Notes: generated by a model from the sequence alone, not told the origin. Positions 11,869-24,129 are shown, numbered from the stretch's first letter. The stretch is DNA of 64,000 nt from Mytilinidion resinicola (GCF_010093595.1 NW_022985446.1:1100709-1164708), one strand, 5' to 3'. Made by a program: numbers and translations.

Positions 11869-13917
11869 TCACGAGGTAGCCGTCTGTTCCATGCCTGCTC
11901 CCGCCGCAGCAGTCTTGATGCCTCCGTTCGCGGCCGGCAAGCCAGCCTTCCGCATCTTCTGCTTCTCGGCCCACTCTCGCGATGCGATTCTGCCGCGCTC
12001 CGCCGCCTCTGCGCGCGCCCGCTTGGCCGCGTCTTCCTTCTCGCGCCTGATTCGCTCCCGCTCCTGGTTCTCCATCTTGTCGCGGTTGAAGACTTCGCGG
12101 CCCTTGAGACGCTGCGTCGCGACATCCGCAGGCGTCATGGCGGGCTTGTGGAGGGGGGGGATAGTCGGGCCCCCGATGCTACTGACGCGCTTTACGGCAG
12201 TGTTCGCTGTGGAGAGGTTGAACGCAGGACGCTCACGCTTCTCGGCTGGGTTTGTGGGTGTATGGGTACCGCTGAGCAGGCTCGACTGGCTTTTGGTGTT
12301 GGTTATGAGGGTGCTCTGACGCTTCGCGCTTGTCGCGGTGGTGGTGGAGCTTGTGCGTTTCAGTGAGATGGCGTTTGTGGGGTCGTTCTCCTTCTCTTCG
12401 GTGCTACCGCCTTGCATCAGGCTTTCCCGCGCTTTGCTGGCTGCTGTCTGCTTGACTAATGCTGGGGCTTTGCGGACAGGGGCGGGACGAGCTTTGAAGG
12501 TGGGTTTCTTGGCAGCCTCTTCTTCTTCCCTCTTCTGGCGTTCCTCGCGTTGGGCCTTGAGCCTAGCGGCTACGGCTTCCCCGGGGAGCTGGAAGGTTGA
12601 CTTAGTTGGTGGTTTTGTCGACTTTGGTGGCGGCGGAGGGGTTGGGAAGGAGACGCTGATGGGACGACGCTTGGATGCTAGATAGCCCGTGACTTCGCCA
12701 GAAGCAGCCTTTGGCTTCGGTTCATTGGCTTTCGAGGCATTTCGTACGCTAGCAGAACGGGCGAGGGACGGTCTCGCCGTTGAGAGTGGTCGTGTCTTGG
12801 TGGCTGTAGAAGTCGTTGGGCCTTCCTTGAGCGATTTGGGAACCGTTGGATTTCGTGATACTCTGTTTGTGACGGGTGCTTTGGTGGTCAGTGGCTTGGC
12901 TGTTGCTGTCCGCGCCTTGGGGGTAGCCCTCGTCGTTGGCTTCTTCGTAGGGGACTTCTCGCCCGATTCCAACGCATCCAAGTGGGGGAACGCTTTGGCA
13001 ACTTGCTCAATGGCATCGTCGAGCGCGTCAAGAGCCTCGATCGAATCCTCTAGGCGGATCGGTGACCTGCCAGGCGACCTTGACGAGCTGCGTATGCTAG
13101 GCACTTCCTCCTCGGATGGCTTCTCAGACATGAGGACTTTTAGCTCTGAAAGGTCTGGCGTGATTATTACCTCAGGCGCGGGTGATCCGACGACCTCCAC
13201 TGTAGGCTCTGGTGCTTCTTCTTGGGCTGGGCTTGATTGTGAAACCTCTTGCTGGATTGGAGCAGCTTCCTCAGGCTCCACAACCTGTGCTTCGGGCTCC
13301 ACAAGCTCTGCTTCAAGCTCAACATTCTCTATTCCCGGAGCTGATGTCTCCTCGAGTTCCTGCTCGACCTTCTCTTCAACAGGCTCTTCTATTGGCGGCG
13401 TCTGGTGCTGTAACTTGGACAATTCCTCCTCCGCCTTCGCCAACTGCCGCCTCGTCATGCGTACCGCGCGCGGTGGAGAAACTGGGCGCTCCTCGAGCAT
13501 AGGCACTTGAACAACATCTGTACAGCAGTCAACTTCCATTCCAGCAATCCCAACCACACGCCACACAAACTCACCTCCATTGCCCTCCTTCGCGAGCTCC
13601 TCCACAGCGCCATCACTCGCCGGACTACCAGCCGCCTGTCTCTCATCCTCCAGCACCACAGCCTGCTGCTGCTCCACCTCGATCTCCTCTTCAGCCTTCT
13701 TGCCCTTCTTCCCCTTCCGTCCGCCCTTGGCGGCCTTCGCTTTCTTCCCTTGCGCCATCTCCTCCCCCTTCTCTACCTCAATAACGGCAGTATTCCCCGC
13801 AATCTCTCCCAGTGGCGCACGCTCCTTGAAAGGCGTGAAGGGCAGTGGCACGGCAGCTGCGCTGCTGTCGTCGACGTGGATGGCTTCGGCGCGCAGTGCA
13901 GAGCGCGTCTGGCGCAT
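11869..13917 (-). CDS. Low-complexity protein with TPX2-like motifs
   Basis: The ORF is open for 682 codons, but 13518-13574 has the form of a 57-nt intron (donor GTGAGT, TTGAC branch, acceptor TACAG) whose removal keeps frame; the spliced product would be 663 aa. The protein is acidic and Pro/Glu-rich in its first half. The middle is Lys/Arg/Thr/Ser-rich. The C-terminal third has charged coiled-coil stretches (RLKAQREERQKREEEEAAKK, then FKARPAPVRK; near the end NRDKMENQERERIRREKE). The 'FKARPxP' element after a Glu/Arg coil resembles repeats of the spindle protein TPX2. A microtubule or nuclear role is therefore possible but unproven. No in-frame ATG lies between 13917 and an upstream stop; the upstream frame (APPSQSTRPRPS before the Met) also looks protein-like, so a small 5' exon may be missing. 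Confidence 0.75.
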   Translation of the reverse strand: MRQTRSALRAEAIHVDDSSAAAVPLPFTPFKERAPLGEIAGNTAVIEVEKGEEMAQGKKAKAAKGGRKGKKGKKAEEEIEVEQQQAVVLEDERQAAGSPASDGAVEELAKEGNGGEFVWRVVGIAGMEVDCCTDVVQVPMLEERPVSPPRAVRMTRRQLAKAEEELSKLQHQTPPIEEPVEEKVEQELEETSAPGIENVELEAELVEPEAQVVEPEEAAPIQQEVSQSSPAQEEAPEPTVEVVGSPAPEVIITPDLSELKVLMSEKPSEEEVPSIRSSSRSPGRSPIRLEDSIEALDALDDAIEQVAKAFPHLDALESGEKSPTKKPTTRATPKARTATAKPLTTKAPVTNRVSRNPTVPKSLKEGPTTSTATKTRPLSTARPSLARSASVRNASKANEPKPKAASGEVTGYLASKRRPISVSFPTPPPPPKSTKPPTKSTFQLPGEAVAARLKAQREERQKREEEEAAKKPTFKARPAPVRKAPALVKQTAASKARESLMQGGSTEEKENDPTNAISLKRTSSTTTATSAKRQSTLITNTKSQSSLLSGTHTPTNPAEKRERPAFNLSTANTAVKRVSSIGGPTIPPLHKPAMTPADVATQRLKGREVFNRDKMENQERERIRREKEDAAKRARAEAAERGRIASREWAEKQKMRKAGLPAANGGIKTAAAGAGMEQTATS

Positions 13918-14762
13918 ACTTGGTCGCGGACGCGTAGATTGAGATGGTGGTGCTGCGCGCGGGGTGTGTTGGTGGTATTCGAGTAGATATGTTAGTGTAG
14001 TTGTTGATTAGTTACGCGTGGTGCGGCGGGACAGTGGGCGCGGATGGTGGATGTGTGTGGTTTGGGGGAGTGAGGTTGTGATTCGGAGATTTCCCAGATG
14101 CTGGGGCTGTTGATCGAGCACGGGCGCGTTTGTTGACGATCTACTGTGTTGCTTAGACGACGTAGCCGAGGGCAATCGGGAAGCTTGAGACCTCGGGCAC
14201 GAGACGGGCTTTGATTTCTATATTGTTCATTGTTGAATGATAGAGGTGAGTGTCTTGTATTTCAATTCTTTAATGGTGATGTCGTCTAAAACGACCCAAT
14301 TACATGCACGAGTTTCCCTTGCCTAGAGGTGCCACGTTGCTAACCCGCATCAGATGATTGATTTGCATCCAGGATACATTCACTAGCTATTGCAATTCGC
14401 TCAATGATTGATTCTCCTCCTAGATTGAATTACGCGCGGTCATTAATCGTGCTACAGTTCACTCATGAGGGGTAACCACTAGAAAAGAGCAACAGCCTTC
14501 TTCAGTTATCAAGTTCCATACGATGGACTTCCGGCTTAAACATATCAAAACGAAGAAGAAGCTATGACCTACTTCTTCCCTTTTATCCCCTCCTCCAATG
14601 AAGATCAAGTTTCGCTTCGGGGAAATCACCGCGTGGCTGTTCGTCAATCCACATCCGACGTACAACCGGAACGACGTACAGGATTAATATTCACATTCAT
14701 TCGATTTTAGGCTTCTACTTAGAATGTTCTTCTTTCCTTCCTTCCTACATAGTAGTCGCCCG
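13918..14762. other. Intergenic region between the TPX2-like gene and ELP1
   Basis: About 850 bases contain the promoter of the TPX2-like gene and the 3' flank of ELP1, both on the minus strand. The part from about 14200 to 14720 is AT-richer than its surroundings. I see no coding potential beyond short chance ORFs. Confidence 0.55.
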
Positions 14763-17700
14763 CTATATCAGAGACAGCCTTTCAAAATCCTTGACCACGG
14801 GCGGTTCCTTATTCCTAGCCGCCTCCTCCATACTGTCCCACAACACCCCATCCGCCCCAACCGGCCTATCAGAGCCTTCCGCACCGACGCTTACCTCCGC
14901 TGCTGCCTTCTTTTCAACTTGGAATACCTCATCTACAGACTCTTTACACAGCCCAACCACATCCTCCATCGCCTGTGCAACCGTTGCTGCTCGCTCCCGC
15001 ATCTTCCGTCTCACCAACCCCTTCACTAATCTCTGCACCTCCTCATTAATGGTGTTGATCCGCTCCACCAGTCGGCGGATGGAGTTGACGAGGTATTCTT
15101 CCTCGTAAACACTGCCCTTCTTACCCCTCGCGCGCTTCCGTTCTTCGCGTCGGCGGTTCTTAGAGGTTTTGCGGGTAGTGGTGGTATTGATTGTGCCGGT
15201 GCGGTTGGTGTAGCGGGTCATGAAGGTTCCGGCCGATGTGGAGGCGTCGGTGGGAGCGAGGGAGATATTGTCGGGGATGTCTGGGTGTTCGGCACCATCG
15301 AAGAAAGCGACTTTTGTGTATTAGTAAAGTCAGCTATGAAACGCAATGCTGAATGAATAAATGGAAACGAAGAGCTTACGCGGATCCTCTGCCTTCTTCA
15401 CCCGCAGCACTCGCAGTCGCGGAACCTGTGCTCCAAGCTGCCCTTTGCAATCTGCTAAAAGTTCCGTCATAGTCGCCGAGCTCTCCACTAAGCCTGGATC
15501 AATCACGCCCTCGATTAGCGCGGGTTGCCGTTTCTGTTCGACGACGAGGATGGCGCGCGAGAAGTAGTAGCCTTTGCAGAACATGCGTGCTGCCGTCTCG
15601 ACGTCGGAGAGGAATTCGAGATGAATCGTTGCTGCAGCGAAGAAGTCTCTGGTCTCGCTGAGCCCTTCTGCGAGTGTCGTTGCAAGAGATGTGAAGTCCG
15701 TGTCGGGCGTGCCTGCCTTCAGGGCACTGGAGAGGCTCTCCTCCCATAGGTTTGCCGATCGCCAGGCATCGCTGGCTGCTGCGTAATTATCGAGGGACTC
15801 GTAAGCTGTAATCCATTAGCTAGGTTCGCCATTTGGGAGGGTCGTAGATACCATGCGCAGCTAGTTCGTACTGGTTGTTATTGTTGAGGTAGTCGGCGTA
15901 GAGCCCCATTATCTCATTGTAATGTCCCGGCTGGTACTTGAATAACTCAAGGGCTACAGTGTAAAGGCAGTGTTTCTCAACGTATGCGTTTAGCTCTTCA
16001 AATGCTTGGAGATCATAAAGATGTCCTAATGCTTTGCCGTATCGTGCTAGTTGATTATCGATCTGGAACTTGCGGCGCAAAATCGATAGTTCGTGGAGGG
16101 ACTGGAGATGTGGGAGGTACTCCCGAGGATCCTAGAAATATGTCAGGTACCGCGTTGGCTGATACTGTCGTATGCCCGCTCACCTTTTGCGACTGTTGAG
16201 CGATTAGAAGAGCCAATTCGAGATTGTAGAGCCCAAGAGCGTTGTCATAGAGTTGATTAACGTCGGCTAGGAAGCAGATATGTTCTGCTATTCTCTCTGT
16301 GAAAGGATCTTGCTGAGCTGTAGCCTTGGATTAGTGCATCAAATTCCTTGGACAACTGCCCTGAAAAGCAACCTATACAAACTTACCTTGAAGCTCCCCT
16401 ATCATGGACAAGCCCGCATCGAGGTCGGGCGGGTTCTTGCATACGTGTGCTGTGATGATGCTTTGCAAATATTTCTGCCCGCATGCTTGGAATGCTTTCA
16501 AGAAAGCATCGCACACTCGGTTCAGCTTGGATGATTTCCCAATAGACACGGTCTTAACGGTTCCGTTCGGAATTACACCATTAGTAGAGGATGATAGATC
16601 CTTTGCAGTATTTTTGTACATAGTTTGCGACACATCTTCATCTCTGCGTTTGTTAGCTGTAGTCTATATCCATTCTCATAGTTCCACAAACCGGAGCTGG
16701 GAAAGGAAGAGATCAATGTGCTCGACATTCTGAATCTGGTCTACAAACGTGCCTATGTTCGCCATGAATTGCTCGGGCGCATGGTCGTGTATGATGTTCA
16801 TATCCACGCGCTGATTGCGGCATGCTAGGAACGCTCGTTTATAATTCAATCTGTCGATGCTTTTGCGGATCCCAGCTAGCACGAGAGCTCGAGGATAAAT
16901 AGTCTCCAAGTTACCTCGCGGCATTTGTAGGACAACTGCGTAAATAGACGGCATGACGGAAACCAGTCGTGCCCCGCGTTCGATAGTTCTGCACCTTTCG
17001 TCAACCTCAGGCTCGTCCGGGGGAATCTCAAGATCTAAGAATGTCAGCGTGAAATTTCGAGTTATCAACTAGTGTCTGACCTTCATCTTTTGCAATGTGA
17101 ACGAATTTTATGTAGTGTTGAGTAGTTGTGAATATCAAATGGGCAGACGTGACCAGAAACGAGGTGCAGTTCCTAGCGAGAAGGCGGCCATTGGCATACA
17201 AAACTCCGCTCGTAGTTAGGCCGAAACAAATATTCTGCCTTTGTTAGTACAGATAGACAGGTGGAATTTGCTCTACTTACCTCATCCGCATGAACTACGA
17301 CTTGTACCAGCGATACCGGCGATGGGAATTTGGCAACGGAAGCAAGGCAGAGGTCTTCAACCTCAGGGGCTGACTGTTTGGTAGCAATACTTGATATAGC
17401 ACCATTCGAAGTCTGGACGAATAGACCTGTTCTATCCAGGCTGGAAGTGATATTCGAACTGCTTCTCATCCCTGACACGCCCCCATAAGAGGTGACGCCT
17501 TGCTCTTCACATTTCCATAGAGTACTTGCGGATCCGTTCCATTGGTCAGTGATCAAGAAGATATCAGTATCTGAAACGAAAGCTATTTGGCGTGGGTAGT
17601 GATTCGGTGGACTAGCACAGCGCCAAACTAGGGTGGGTTCAGGAACTGGTTTCTTGTGGATGTCAAGCGCAAATACATATACCCCCTCTCTTGTGAGAAT

Positions 17701-19145
17701 GGCAATTCGCGAATTGGCTGCAGATACAGCAGCATCTAGCGCAATTTCTGGCAGATTGATCTGATGGAGGGACATTGGTGGAGGGATGTTTGTGAGTCTC
17801 ATGGGAGTGAGCTTCAAAGATGCTGTGATTTGAATCGTTAGTATGAAAACTGACAAGGAAAGGCTGGGTTTCATACCTCCATCAATCACACATAGAAGGC
17901 CAAAGTCGTTTGGAGCCACTGTGGGGCCGCTGGCCGCCGTGAGAACATACTCTAGCATTTGAACTGCATCTGCTCTGTTGTCAGCCAGTGAACTTGGATG
18001 GGACATGCCCTTAGCTTACCAAATGTTGCTACAGAAATGCGAAGAGGTCTCTCAGGATGCCAACTATTGATAGCAGCGCATTTGGACTCTGTTTTCGGAA
18101 ACTCTAGCTCCTGCTTCAGGTAGTAGTGATAGTTCCCCATGGTCCAAAGCTGGACTTTGTTCGAATACCCAACAGCGAGGACGCTCGAGTCGCTGTTCCA
18201 ACTTAGAGTCAAAGGTATGGTAAGAAGGTCAAACTCTTCAGAGGATAGTCGTAGACTGAATTGACCGTGACGAAGGCCGTTCCTCTCGAACAATACGACG
18301 TCAAGACCGTCTTTTAGCCGTTGCACTCCGGCGATGATATTTCCCGACGGTCGCCAACTAAGAGCCCCTTCGAGCCCATCCACAGGCTCGCTGACGCTAT
18401 CAAGTAGACCTCCTCGGGAGTAGACTCGAATCAATCTTCGCTTCTCGTCTTCAACAGTATTTATAGCAACATATGCACCGTCGCCTCTCCAGCTGATGGT
18501 TGCCGAGCGGTCATCATGTGGGCTAAGCACTCCATCGTCGACATGCTCTGGCATTGTAGGGTCCCGTAACGCTTTGGCTCTTTTGCCTTTGAACTGCGTT
18601 TCAGCTTTACCCCAGCCAACGGAGACATGACGTGATTCTTTCAGATCTTCTCTGCTCAAAGTAATGCTTGTGAGGCTTTCGAACTCTCGGGTCATGTAGA
18701 GAAGGGTGTTGGCGTGTGTGGTGATGGCCACAATCTCCTCATCGGGCGACCACGCAGCTGCAGATATGCCTGCGTCTACTGAGCCTACGATTTCTATGGT
18801 GACTTCTCCAGGGAGCGATTGCTCCCGAACGAGTATTATATCTCCTCCGGCTAGGATAAGACATGTTGTTGAAGAACCTGAGAAATAATGGAGATCCAAT
18901 ATTGAGTCGCAAAGAAGACTTGGCAAAGGACATGGAGCGTTCCAAGATGAGATGGGTATCATAGGGTCTTCGCCAGAAGCTGCATCTTGACGCAGGCGTT
19001 TGAGCTCGATTACGGCACTCGACTCAGACGGCCCAAAGGCGCATATCAGTGAGTCCTTAGTGGTATCCCACGCAGTAGCAGCAAGTGGAAGAGGATTGTC
19101 GGGAAACCGAACTAGTAACCGTCCGGCATTCCTTAGGTTGCGCAT
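14763..19145 (-). CDS. ELP1: Elongator complex subunit 1 (IKI3/ELP1)
   Basis: Ten exons join to 3903 nt, 1300 aa: 19145-18020, 17969-17877, 17822-17281, 17234-17081, 17034-16692, 16643-16387, 16317-16184, 16131-15852, 15805-15380 and 15310-14763. Introns are 45-69 nt with GT..AG ends; those after exons 4 and 5 use weaker donors (GTCAGA, GTTTGT). ELP1 scaffolds Elongator, which puts the 5-carbonylmethyl precursor group on wobble uridines of tRNA in the cytoplasm. The N-terminal half is a WD40-type propeller (MRNLRNAGRLLVRF, AAWSPDEE, ISWRGDGAYVAI, LSWRPSGNIIAG). The C-terminal half is helical and TPR-like (GLYNLELALLIAQQ, YADYLNNNNQYELAAHG). Near residue 1170 is the basic KNRRREERKRARGKKG patch followed by VYEEEYL, which in yeast Elp1 binds tRNA. 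Length is close to yeast Elp1 (about 1350). Confidence 0.96.
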
Positions 19146-19501
19146 TGCGGAATTCGCTCTCGAGGCAACAGACGATTTGTTGCTTCTAGGAATGAGTGTC
19201 TAGTTGAAAGTGCTGAAAATTTATGGATGGGGTCGAAAATTTCCTAAAGCTGTCAAGGTGCAGTTGAAGCTTCTTTGCCGAGCCAAGGCCGACCCAAGAA
19301 GAGCTCCCGCGGCGTCATCAAAATTGAAGGCATCACGATTGGAGCACAGATATTAAAGGTGGTTTCACTGAGGGCGTATCTTCACACTGGGTTCTTTGTA
19401 CAATTGCTACAATGTGGTGTAGCCCACGGTTCGCTGATATGTCCTCTCCGTCTACCCGTGATAATGCCTCTCCCGACCTATTCCATTGCATTAGATGCTC
19501 T
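19146..19501. promoter_or_regulatory. COX8 3' flank and ELP1 upstream region
   Basis: These 356 bases separate the stop of COX8 from the start of ELP1, both on the minus strand. They must hold the COX8 terminator and the ELP1 promoter. I see no clear TATA box and no further gene. Confidence 0.5.
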
Positions 19502-19856
19502 CTAAGGCTTGTTCTTCTTTGTCTGCCAGACTGCGGTTCGGTAGTATGGTTAGTTTGTGCTATGACTGCCAAATATGGGCAGCAATGGGGCTCACCAGCG
19601 ACAAGGAATGGCGCCGCGAATCCAACAGCTGTGCCCTGATTAGCGGTGCTTGTGCTTCGCGATGTGCCCGTGACATACCACAGAACCCCCAGAATCTCAG
19701 TGCAAACCACTTGGTCAATGGGTTGAATGGCAGATTGCTTCGAGGTCCCTCCGGGTAGTGGTACGGGCTGTCCAGACGGGCGCGGGTCGACTGGAAGCCG
19801 CGGCGGGAGACGAGCGACGTCGTGGTGGACGCACGGAAGGCAGCGCGGGCAAGCAT
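19502..19856 (-). CDS. COX8: Cytochrome c oxidase subunit COX8 (subunit VIIc family)
   Basis: Three exons (19856-19679, 19628-19596, 19530-19502) join to 240 nt, 79 aa. The introns are 50 nt and 65 nt. A mitochondrial presequence rich in Arg, Ser and Ala (MLARAAFRASTTTSLVSRRG) is followed by the family motif SPYHYPEGP..NLPFNPLTKWFALRFWGFC. A single transmembrane helix (AVGFAAPFLVAVW) and the end QTKKNKP come from the two small exons. The protein is a small nuclear-encoded subunit of complex IV in the inner mitochondrial membrane. The middle exon is only 33 nt, so a plain ORF caller would miss the C-terminus. It is head-to-head with MTR4. Confidence 0.95.
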
Positions 19857-20189
19857 CTACACCGATTAGCTGGCAACAGACCTAGGGCGGTAGAGCATAC
19901 GATTGCGGATAGCTGAGGAGCAATTGGGGAGAGTGGAGAGTCGAGATGTCAAGGAGCGTGGTGGTTGGAGGCGCTCGTCGGGTGAGGTGACATCCAGCCC
20001 TGTCAGTTAGGGCAGGCACGCTAACTTGGCCGGCAAACTCCGCATCATCCGCAAAGGACGTGCACCTCTTCTCGATTTTTGATGAGCTTGGTCAATTACT
20101 CAAACACACTCGAAGCCACGCTGCTTTCACTCACCCGCAAGTCGCACATGCTAACTTCTTGGGAGTAAGCTAACCGTCTTCCCGCAGCC
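19857..20189. promoter_or_regulatory. Shared divergent promoter of COX8 and MTR4
   Basis: Only 333 bases separate the two start codons, so the genes probably share a bidirectional promoter. Just before the MTR4 ATG the sequence GCTAACCGTCTTCCCGCAG has the form of a branch site and 3' splice site. MTR4 may therefore carry a 5'-UTR intron ending at 20188; its donor is not clear. Confidence 0.55.
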
Positions 20190-23100
20190 ATGGACGACTT
20201 GTTCAACGTCTTCGACGGCCCCGGCCCCGTCGAGTTGGAGCCCGCGAAGAAGAGCAAAAAGCGCCAGGCGAACGGCGACGTCAAACAACCCTCCCCCGAG
20301 GATGAGATTCTGGCGGATGCGCCAGACGCGCCAGGGGACAGCAACGGGAACGGGCATCCGCAAATACAAAAACGACAGAAGCTAGAAGCCGAGCCAGTAG
20401 TGACAGACGCCTTCGAAACCGAGCAGTCGAGGGAAATCGCCGCATCCGCAGGACTCCAGGCCCAGAAAGATGGCGCTGCTGTGGTTGTTTCTCATCAAGT
20501 GAGACATCAGGTTGCGCTACCTCCAGACTACGACTACGTGCCCATTTCGGCGCATAAACCGCCAGAGAAGCCAGCGAGGACATGGCCTTTCACTCTGGAT
20601 CCGTTTCAGCAGGTCTCAATCTCCTCGATTGAGAGGAACGAGAGCGTTCTCGTCTCCGCGCATACTAGTGCTGGCAAAACGGTTGTCGCAGAATACGCTA
20701 TAGCGCAGTGCTTGAAGAACAATCAGAGGGTCATTTACACAAGTCCCATCAAAGCATTGAGCAACCAAAAGTACCGAGAATTTACGGCCGAGTTTGGAGA
20801 CGTTGGATTGATGACAGGGGACGTAACCATCAACCCGACGGCAACATGTCTAGTTATGACCACAGAGGTTTGTTTTGTCGCGTCGCGTTGAAGGACTGAA
20901 ATTAACACTGGACTAGATTCTTCGCTCCATGCTGTATAGAGGATCTGAAATTATGCGCGAGGTTGCCTGGGTAATATTTGACGAGGTTCACTATCTTCGC
21001 GAAAAAAGTAAAAGTCCAAATTTCCGCTCCGTGAGGCTTGATGCTAAATAGAACAGTTCGTGGAGTTGTGTGGGAAGAGACCATCATCTTGCTCCCCGAT
21101 AAAGTCCGCTACGTCTTTCTTTCCGCTACGATACCCAACGCCATGCAATTTGCCGAATGGATCACCAAAACTCACAGCCAACCGTGTCACGTTGTCTATA
21201 CCGATTTTAGACCCACGCCTCTACAACACTACTTCTTTCCAGCAGGCGCAGATGGAATACACTTGGTCGTGGACGAGAAGGGCACGTTCCGGGAGGCAAA
21301 TTTCCAACAGGCTATGTCGTCAATCGCAGCTAAGCAAGGCGACGATCCCGCAGGCGCGATGGCGAAGAGGAAGGGCAAGGGGAAGGATAAGAAGCTAAAT
21401 AAAGGTGGAACAAAAGGCCCCTCGGACATCTACAAGATCATCAAGATGATCATGAAGAAGAACTACAATCCCGTAATTGTATTCAGCTTCAGTAAGAGAG
21501 AATGTGAGGCCCTGGCGATCCAGCTCGCGCAACTGGCATTCAATGATGATACAGAGAAGGAAATGGTTGCGAAGGTGTTCAACAGCGCCATTGATTCACT
21601 CTCGGAGGAAGACAAGACCTTGCCACAGATTCAGCACATGCTCCCCTTGCTGCGACGAGGTATTGGGGTTCACCACTCCGGGTTGCTACCAATATTGAAA
21701 GAAACCATCGAAATCCTTTTCCAGGAGGGTTTAATCAAGGTTCTATTTGCTACGGAAACTTTCTCGATCGGTCTGAACATGCCAGCTAAGACCGTGGTGT
21801 TCACCGATGTACGCAAGTTCGATGGTAAGGAACAGCGCTGGGTTACTCCCTCGGAATTCATTCAAATGTCCGGGCGTGCAGGCCGAAGAGGTCTGGACGA
21901 TAGAGGTATCGTCATAATGATGATCAACGAGAAGATGGATCCTGCTGTTGCGAAGGAGATCGTTCGAGGAGAGCAAGACAACCTCAACTCTGCGTTCCAC
22001 TTGGGTTACAACATGATCTTGAACCTCATGAGAGTCGAAGGGATCTCCCCAGAGTTTATGCTCGAACGATGTTTCATGCAATTTCAGAATACTGCTAGTG
22101 TTGCTGGGTTGGAGAGAGGTAGATTTCCCTTCAGATATTCGACTGTCTCATTGCTAATCCCAAAATGATAGACCTTCAAGAACTCGAGATCCAAAAAGCC
22201 AACATGGAGATCCCAGACGAGGCTGCCATTAAGGATTACTACACCTTACGACAGCAACTGAACACGTATACCCAAAACATGCGTGATGTCGTCAACCATC
22301 CAAACTACTGCCTGCAATTTCTGCAGGCCGGCCGTCTCGTACGAATAAAGGAGAAGGATGTGGATTTCGGATGGGGCGCTGTGGTTCAGTTCTTGCCACG
22401 AAAACTTGGCAAGAAGGACGAGGATAAAGAGCTCACTCCCCAACAACAGTACATACTGGACGTGCTGCTGCTAGTTGCCGATGACACCAACTTTGCTCCG
22501 CACTTTTTAGATGACCTTCCGCCTGGCATTCGTCCGCCTGCTCCGGGCACCAAAGGAAAATTGGAGGTCGTCCCAGTGGTCTTGTCCTGCATTGAGTCGA
22601 TCGGCCACATAAGACTGTTCTTGCCCAAAGATCTGAGAAACTCGGAACAGAGGAACTCGGTGCGAAAGTCTTTGGAGGAGGTCAAGAAGAGATTTCCAGA
22701 TGGTATTGCTATCTTAGATCCCATCGAGAACATGGGCATAACGGATGATTCGTTCAAGAAGCTTCTCAGGGTAAGTGGCAATGCTTCTATACTGGCACTC
22801 TGTCGCTAACTTGTTTAGAAAATCGAAGTACTCGAATCCAGGCTTCTTTCCAACCCGCTTTACAACTCACCAAGGCTCACGGAGCTCTACCAGCAGTACA
22901 AAGACAAAGTAACACTCTCGGACAGGATCAAGGACCAGAAAAAGGGGATCACCAAGGCGCTGTCGATCATGCAGCTTGAAGAGCTCAAGTGTCGGACGCG
23001 CGTGCTTCGTCGGCTTGGCTTCATCAACGAGACCGATGTTGTACAATTAAAGGCACGAGTGGCTTGTGAGATAAGCACTGGTGACACACTCGTACTCAGC

Positions 23101-23612
23101 GAGCTGCTGTTTAACCGGTTCTTCAACGAACTCACCCCTCAGCAGTGTGCAGCCGTCCTGAGCGTTTTCATCTTTGAGGAAAAATCGAAAGAGAGCCCAG
23201 CACTTAGAGAAGAGCTAGCAAAGCCGTTCAGAGAGATCCAAGCAGAAGCTAGGCGGGTTGCTAAAGTCTCGCAAGAGAGCAAGGTCGAACTTGTTGAAAA
23301 GGAGTATCTTGATAGTTTCAAGCCTGAGCTCATGGAGGTCGTTTTTGCTTGGTCGAAAGGGGCCTCGTTCTTGGAGATCTGGTAAGATGAAACCCATAAT
23401 AACACACTGGGCCGGGCTGACAATGATCTAGCAAATTGACGGACGTCTACGAAGGAAACCTGATCCGGCTGTTCAGACGGCTGGAAGAGCTTCTGCAGCA
23501 GATGGGCCAAGCTGCGAAGGTCATGGGTAGCGAGGAGCTCGAGCAGAAGTTTGTGGACTCATTAGGAATGGTGAAGAGGGATCTTGTGGCGGCGCAGTCC
23601 CTCTACTTGTGA
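20190..23612 (+). CDS. MTR4: Exosome/TRAMP RNA helicase MTR4 (DOB1)
   Basis: Six exons (20190-20867, 20917-21007, 21057-22118, 22172-22770, 22819-23381, 23432-23612) join to 3174 nt, 1057 aa; introns are 48-53 nt. Visible DExH Ski2-like motifs are AHTSAGKT (Walker A, residues 157-164), [15 protein letters not shown], the DEVH box in [20 protein letters not shown] (motif III), [11 protein letters not shown] and [15 protein letters not shown] (motif VI). The arch/KOW region follows the helicase core, and the C-terminus ends in the family helical segment ([29 protein letters not shown]). MTR4 unwinds RNA and feeds it to the nuclear exosome, within TRAMP and in rRNA 3' maturation. The acidic N-terminus MDDLFNVFD is typical. 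Length matches yeast Mtr4 (1073 aa). Confidence 0.97.
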
Positions 23613-24129
23613 GCAGCATTCAGCTCATGGGGCTAATGGAGTATGGCTTCTCTTAGTATATCGTACCGTGATGGCACTGTTGCTCTTGGAGGTAGTACCA
23701 CTGAAGGCGTTGGCTCTTCGGGTATATTTCCGACTCGAGCATGGCCCATCACAGAGATTGGTAGGGCGGCCTGTTGCATGATGCCTGCTGGAATGCACTG
23801 GATTGTACAATATTAGCTGCTTTACGAAATCAAAATAGCATTCACCGTCGTGAGCGCTTGAACAAACTATCTGTGACGTTCCCGTGAATGGTCATCACTC
23901 ACGTGCTGTGAAGTCGATTCGCTTGGCGGGCGAGGGTCCAGCTGCCGAATTAGGGCGGGCCGAGATTTGGTCTCCACGGCATCGTCGTGTGTTCCACCTC
24001 TCGTCTCCCTAACAAAGCACCACCGCCTCGCCTCTCACCTCGAACCCGTCTCCTTATTCCCTGGGGCAGCAGGCAAATTCATCTTCTCGCAGCTTCTGCT
24101 TCTCGGCGGTCTCGGCGGGTGTCTCAGTC
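23613..24129. other. MTR4 3' flank and STS1 upstream region
   Basis: About 520 bases hold the end of the MTR4 transcript and the STS1 promoter. A CACGTG E-box-like hexamer lies near 23901. The last 100 bases are CT-rich, as expected of a leader. I see no gene. Confidence 0.5.

Noticed and set aside
12689..13510. 273-codon + strand ORF
   Set aside because: Antisense shadow of the TPX2-like gene; Ser/Gly-rich as expected from the complement.
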